From NCBI GenBank assembly GCA_005881495.1, contig VBHI01000350.1:1-17053 (forward strand): DNA of 17,053 bases, written 5' to 3'. The translations under genes were made by a program, and so were the position numbers. The notes beneath the pieces are model-generated. The model saw nothing but the letters and a program-made list of their open reading frames with translations, made no database searches and was not told the DNA's origin. Of this stretch, positions 15,855 to 17,053 are shown piece after piece; the first letter of the stretch is position 1, and each line of letters begins with the position of its first letter. Source of the stretch: Chloroflexota bacterium (GTDB lineage Bacteria; Chloroflexota; Ktedonobacteria; Ktedonobacterales; Ktedonobacteraceae).

Positions 15855-16271
15855 CTAAATGAATAGTGTGATACGTCCCTCTTTGGCTCGTTCTACAAAC
15901 GTTGCTACTCCAGTTACCTCGTCAACAATCGGCTCGAGGTCGCTCAGTTTCATGTCAAAGAGTTCCATAGTCATGCTGCACGCATAGACTTTGACGTCGC
16001 CGACCTCTTTGGCCCCTTTGAGGTTATCCATCCAGGAAGGGACCTTCTTCGCCATCATCTGCTCCATCATGACCGGGGCATACTCTTCGAAATCCTTGCT
16101 GACCTTCATGTTGGTTTTATAGTTGTCCTTGCGGAATGCCTCCAAACCCCAGGTGGTCAGGAAGAGTTCCACTTCCAGGCCCATAGCGGCCCCACCGGTA
16201 GCTAGAATAGATGCTGCCATCAGTTTGTCAACAGTTCCCGAAAAGACGATGATCGACATTCGCTCTTCCAT
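15855..16271 (-). CDS. DsrE/DsrF-like protein
   Basis: A 138-residue DsrE-type alpha/beta protein: MSIIVFSGTVDKLMAASILATGGAAMG at the N-terminus, VKVYACSMTMELF with the conserved Cys98, and a C-terminal VTGVATFVERAKEG. The Cys is at the position used by DsrE2/DsrE3-type proteins that carry sulfane sulfur with TusA. ATG 16271 is chosen because AAAGGAGT stands at the right distance; ATG 16259 is possible. It is flanked by the OsmC-like and TusA-like genes on the same strand. Confidence 0.9.
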   Translation of the reverse strand: MEERMSIIVFSGTVDKLMAASILATGGAAMGLEVELFLTTWGLEAFRKDNYKTNMKVSKDFEEYAPVMMEQMMAKKVPSWMDNLKGAKEVGDVKVYACSMTMELFDMKLSDLEPIVDEVTGVATFVERAKEGRITLFI

Positions 16272-16301
16272 GATTTTACTCCTTTGTTTTCTTGTGCTCT
16301 C

Positions 16302-16336
16302 TTGATCCCGTCTGGCAACCAGACATTGAGGGTCAA
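16302..16336. repeat. Intergenic hairpin between OsmC-like and DsrE-like genes
   Basis: GTCTGG (16310-16315) and CCAGAC (16319-16324) form a tight stem around CAA, extended by TTGATCCC (16302-16309) with GGGTCAA (16330-16336) past a bulge. No T run follows, so it may mark an RNA processing or attenuation point within the operon. Confidence 0.6.
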
Positions 16337-16357
16337 AATGCCTTCGCTATTTCTTTA

Positions 16358-16822
16358 CTATGATGGGGTAGTAGTGACAACAGTTTGTGTCTCCGCTGCC
16401 TCAACAATGCGGAAAGTATGGGTTAAGTGGGCCACTTTCCCGAGCATCGCACCCGCACCGCAGTAGCGTTGTTCAGAGAGCTGAATGGCTCGTTCTACCG
16501 CTTCTGGTTGGACGTGATGTCCGGTGATGACATACTCGACTGTGATCTCAACAAACACCATGGGGTGAACTTCTGCGCGTATGCCTGTAACGTGTACTTC
16601 ATAGCCGGTAACCTGCTGCCGTTTCTTGCGCAGGATTGAGATAACATCCATGCCGGTGCATCCACCCAGACCGACTAATAACAACTCCATTGGCCGGAAA
16701 CCAGTATCCTGTCCTCCGTCCTGTTCTGAGGCATCCAGGGTGACGTGATGCCCTGAACCTGACGCCGCGTCGAAACGCATCCCAGTCTCAAGTTTCACCT
16801 GTGCCGTCATCTTCTCTCCCAT
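16358..16822 (-). CDS. OsmC-family thiol protein
   Basis: A 154-residue OsmC/Ohr-fold protein with Cys55 in LLVGLGGCTGMDVISIL and Cys121 in SEQRYCGAGAML, the two redox Cys of the family. The FRPMELLLVGLGGCTG and LGKVAHLTHTF patterns fit the general OsmC (YhfA-like) branch rather than classical Ohr. Such proteins reduce peroxides or, in sulfur operons, possibly persulfides. ATG 16822 has GGAGACGG close upstream. It is the first gene of the sulfur unit, and the operator at 16843-16854 lies between it and its promoter. Confidence 0.9.
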   Translation of the reverse strand: MGEKMTAQVKLETGMRFDAASGSGHHVTLDASEQDGGQDTGFRPMELLLVGLGGCTGMDVISILRKKRQQVTGYEVHVTGIRAEVHPMVFVEITVEYVITGHHVQPEAVERAIQLSEQRYCGAGAMLGKVAHLTHTFRIVEAAETQTVVTTTPS

Positions 16823-16842
16823 TGCCGTCTCCTTTCATTCGT

Positions 16843-16854
16843 ATATTCGAATAT
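16843..16854. promoter_or_regulatory. Second copy of the ArsR-type operator
   Basis: ATATTCGAATAT, a perfect 12-bp palindrome with the TATTCGAATA core of the ArsR operator at 14160-14175, stands about 20 bases before the OsmC start codon. Confidence 0.72.
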
Positions 16855-16870
16855 TCACTTACTACTATGA

Positions 16871-16898
16871 ATAATAAAGCGGAGGTATCTCTTAACAA
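16871..16898 (-). promoter_or_regulatory. Likely promoter of the OsmC-DsrE-TusA-SQR unit
   Basis: TTGTTA (16898-16893) and TATTAT (16876-16871) are 16 bp apart on the minus strand. The operator is just downstream, the same order as at the ArsR promoter. Confidence 0.5.
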
Positions 16899-16998
16899 TC
16901 ACGAATGGGGTCTGTTTTATCACAGGGAGATCACAGTACTTCCTTGCTGGTAAATGACCTGAAGGACCGAACGAGAATACTGGGTTGAGGGCCATCAC

Positions 16999-17039
16999 GT
17001 CGAACATTGAGGGCATTTTTTTTGCGTTGAATGTTCGAC
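16999..17039. repeat. 10-bp inverted repeat at window edge
   Basis: GTCGAACATT (16999-17008) and AATGTTCGAC (17030-17039) are perfect inverted repeats around a 21-base spacer that contains eight T residues. The window ends in CAATGT, which could begin a further copy. It may be a mobile-element end or a regulatory hairpin. Confidence 0.6.
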
Positions 17040-17053
17040 ACCATTTCCAATGT

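Overview
This window most likely comes from a soil-type filamentous Chloroflexota of the class Ktedonobacteria. That placement is inferred from the gene styles (DUF6062-like Cys-rich proteins, zinc-ribbon/HEAT proteins, pentapeptide repeats, PP2C phosphatase, many TTG/GTG/ATG starts with clear Shine-Dalgarno sites) and cannot be proven from the sequence alone. No tRNA, rRNA, CRISPR array or intact insertion sequence was found.

Bases 1-10,300 form what looks like a fluoride-stress island. I find five copies of the fluoride (crcB-motif) riboswitch, each with its own promoter-like sequence and intrinsic terminator: 610-703 (-), 1546-1626 (+), 4053-4143 (-), 4307-4403 (+) and 10172-10253 (-). They precede, respectively, a DUF6062-like gene that runs off the left edge; a zinc-ribbon/HEAT gene followed by a second DUF6062-like gene; a stretch with no recognisable gene; a CPA2-type cation/proton antiporter; and a minus-strand cluster of PP2C phosphatase, MFS transporter, small membrane protein, pentapeptide-repeat protein and a truncated enolase. 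Antiporters and enolase are known fluoride-riboswitch partners (fluoride enters as HF, and inhibits enolase). The DUF6062-like, zinc-ribbon/HEAT, PP2C and pentapeptide genes would be new or little-known members. A soluble P-type-ATPase-like HAD protein (994-1455) sits inside the island without its own riboswitch.

Several island genes are damaged. The zinc-ribbon/HEAT gene, the antiporter and the MFS gene each carry a single-base frameshift, two of them in G runs, so sequencing error, phase variation and decay must all be considered. The enolase is cut after about 300 of 430 residues, has a Phe in place of the conserved metal-loop Ser, and abuts the antiporter 3' end at a junction near 5650.

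Bases 10,544-12,966 hold a large (alpha/alpha)6-barrel glycoside hydrolase-like gene on the plus strand, preceded by remnants of a coiled-coil gene and a short coupled ORF.

Bases 13,090-16,822 are a minus-strand sulfide/persulfide-handling region: OsmC-like protein, DsrE-like protein, TusA-like protein and an SQR-like flavoprotein, followed by an ArsR repressor, an FmdB-type zinc ribbon and a DUF302 protein. A palindrome with the core TATTCGAATA lies in front of both the ArsR unit and the OsmC unit, which suggests that one ArsR-type sensor controls both. The right edge carries a 10-bp inverted repeat that may be the border of another element.
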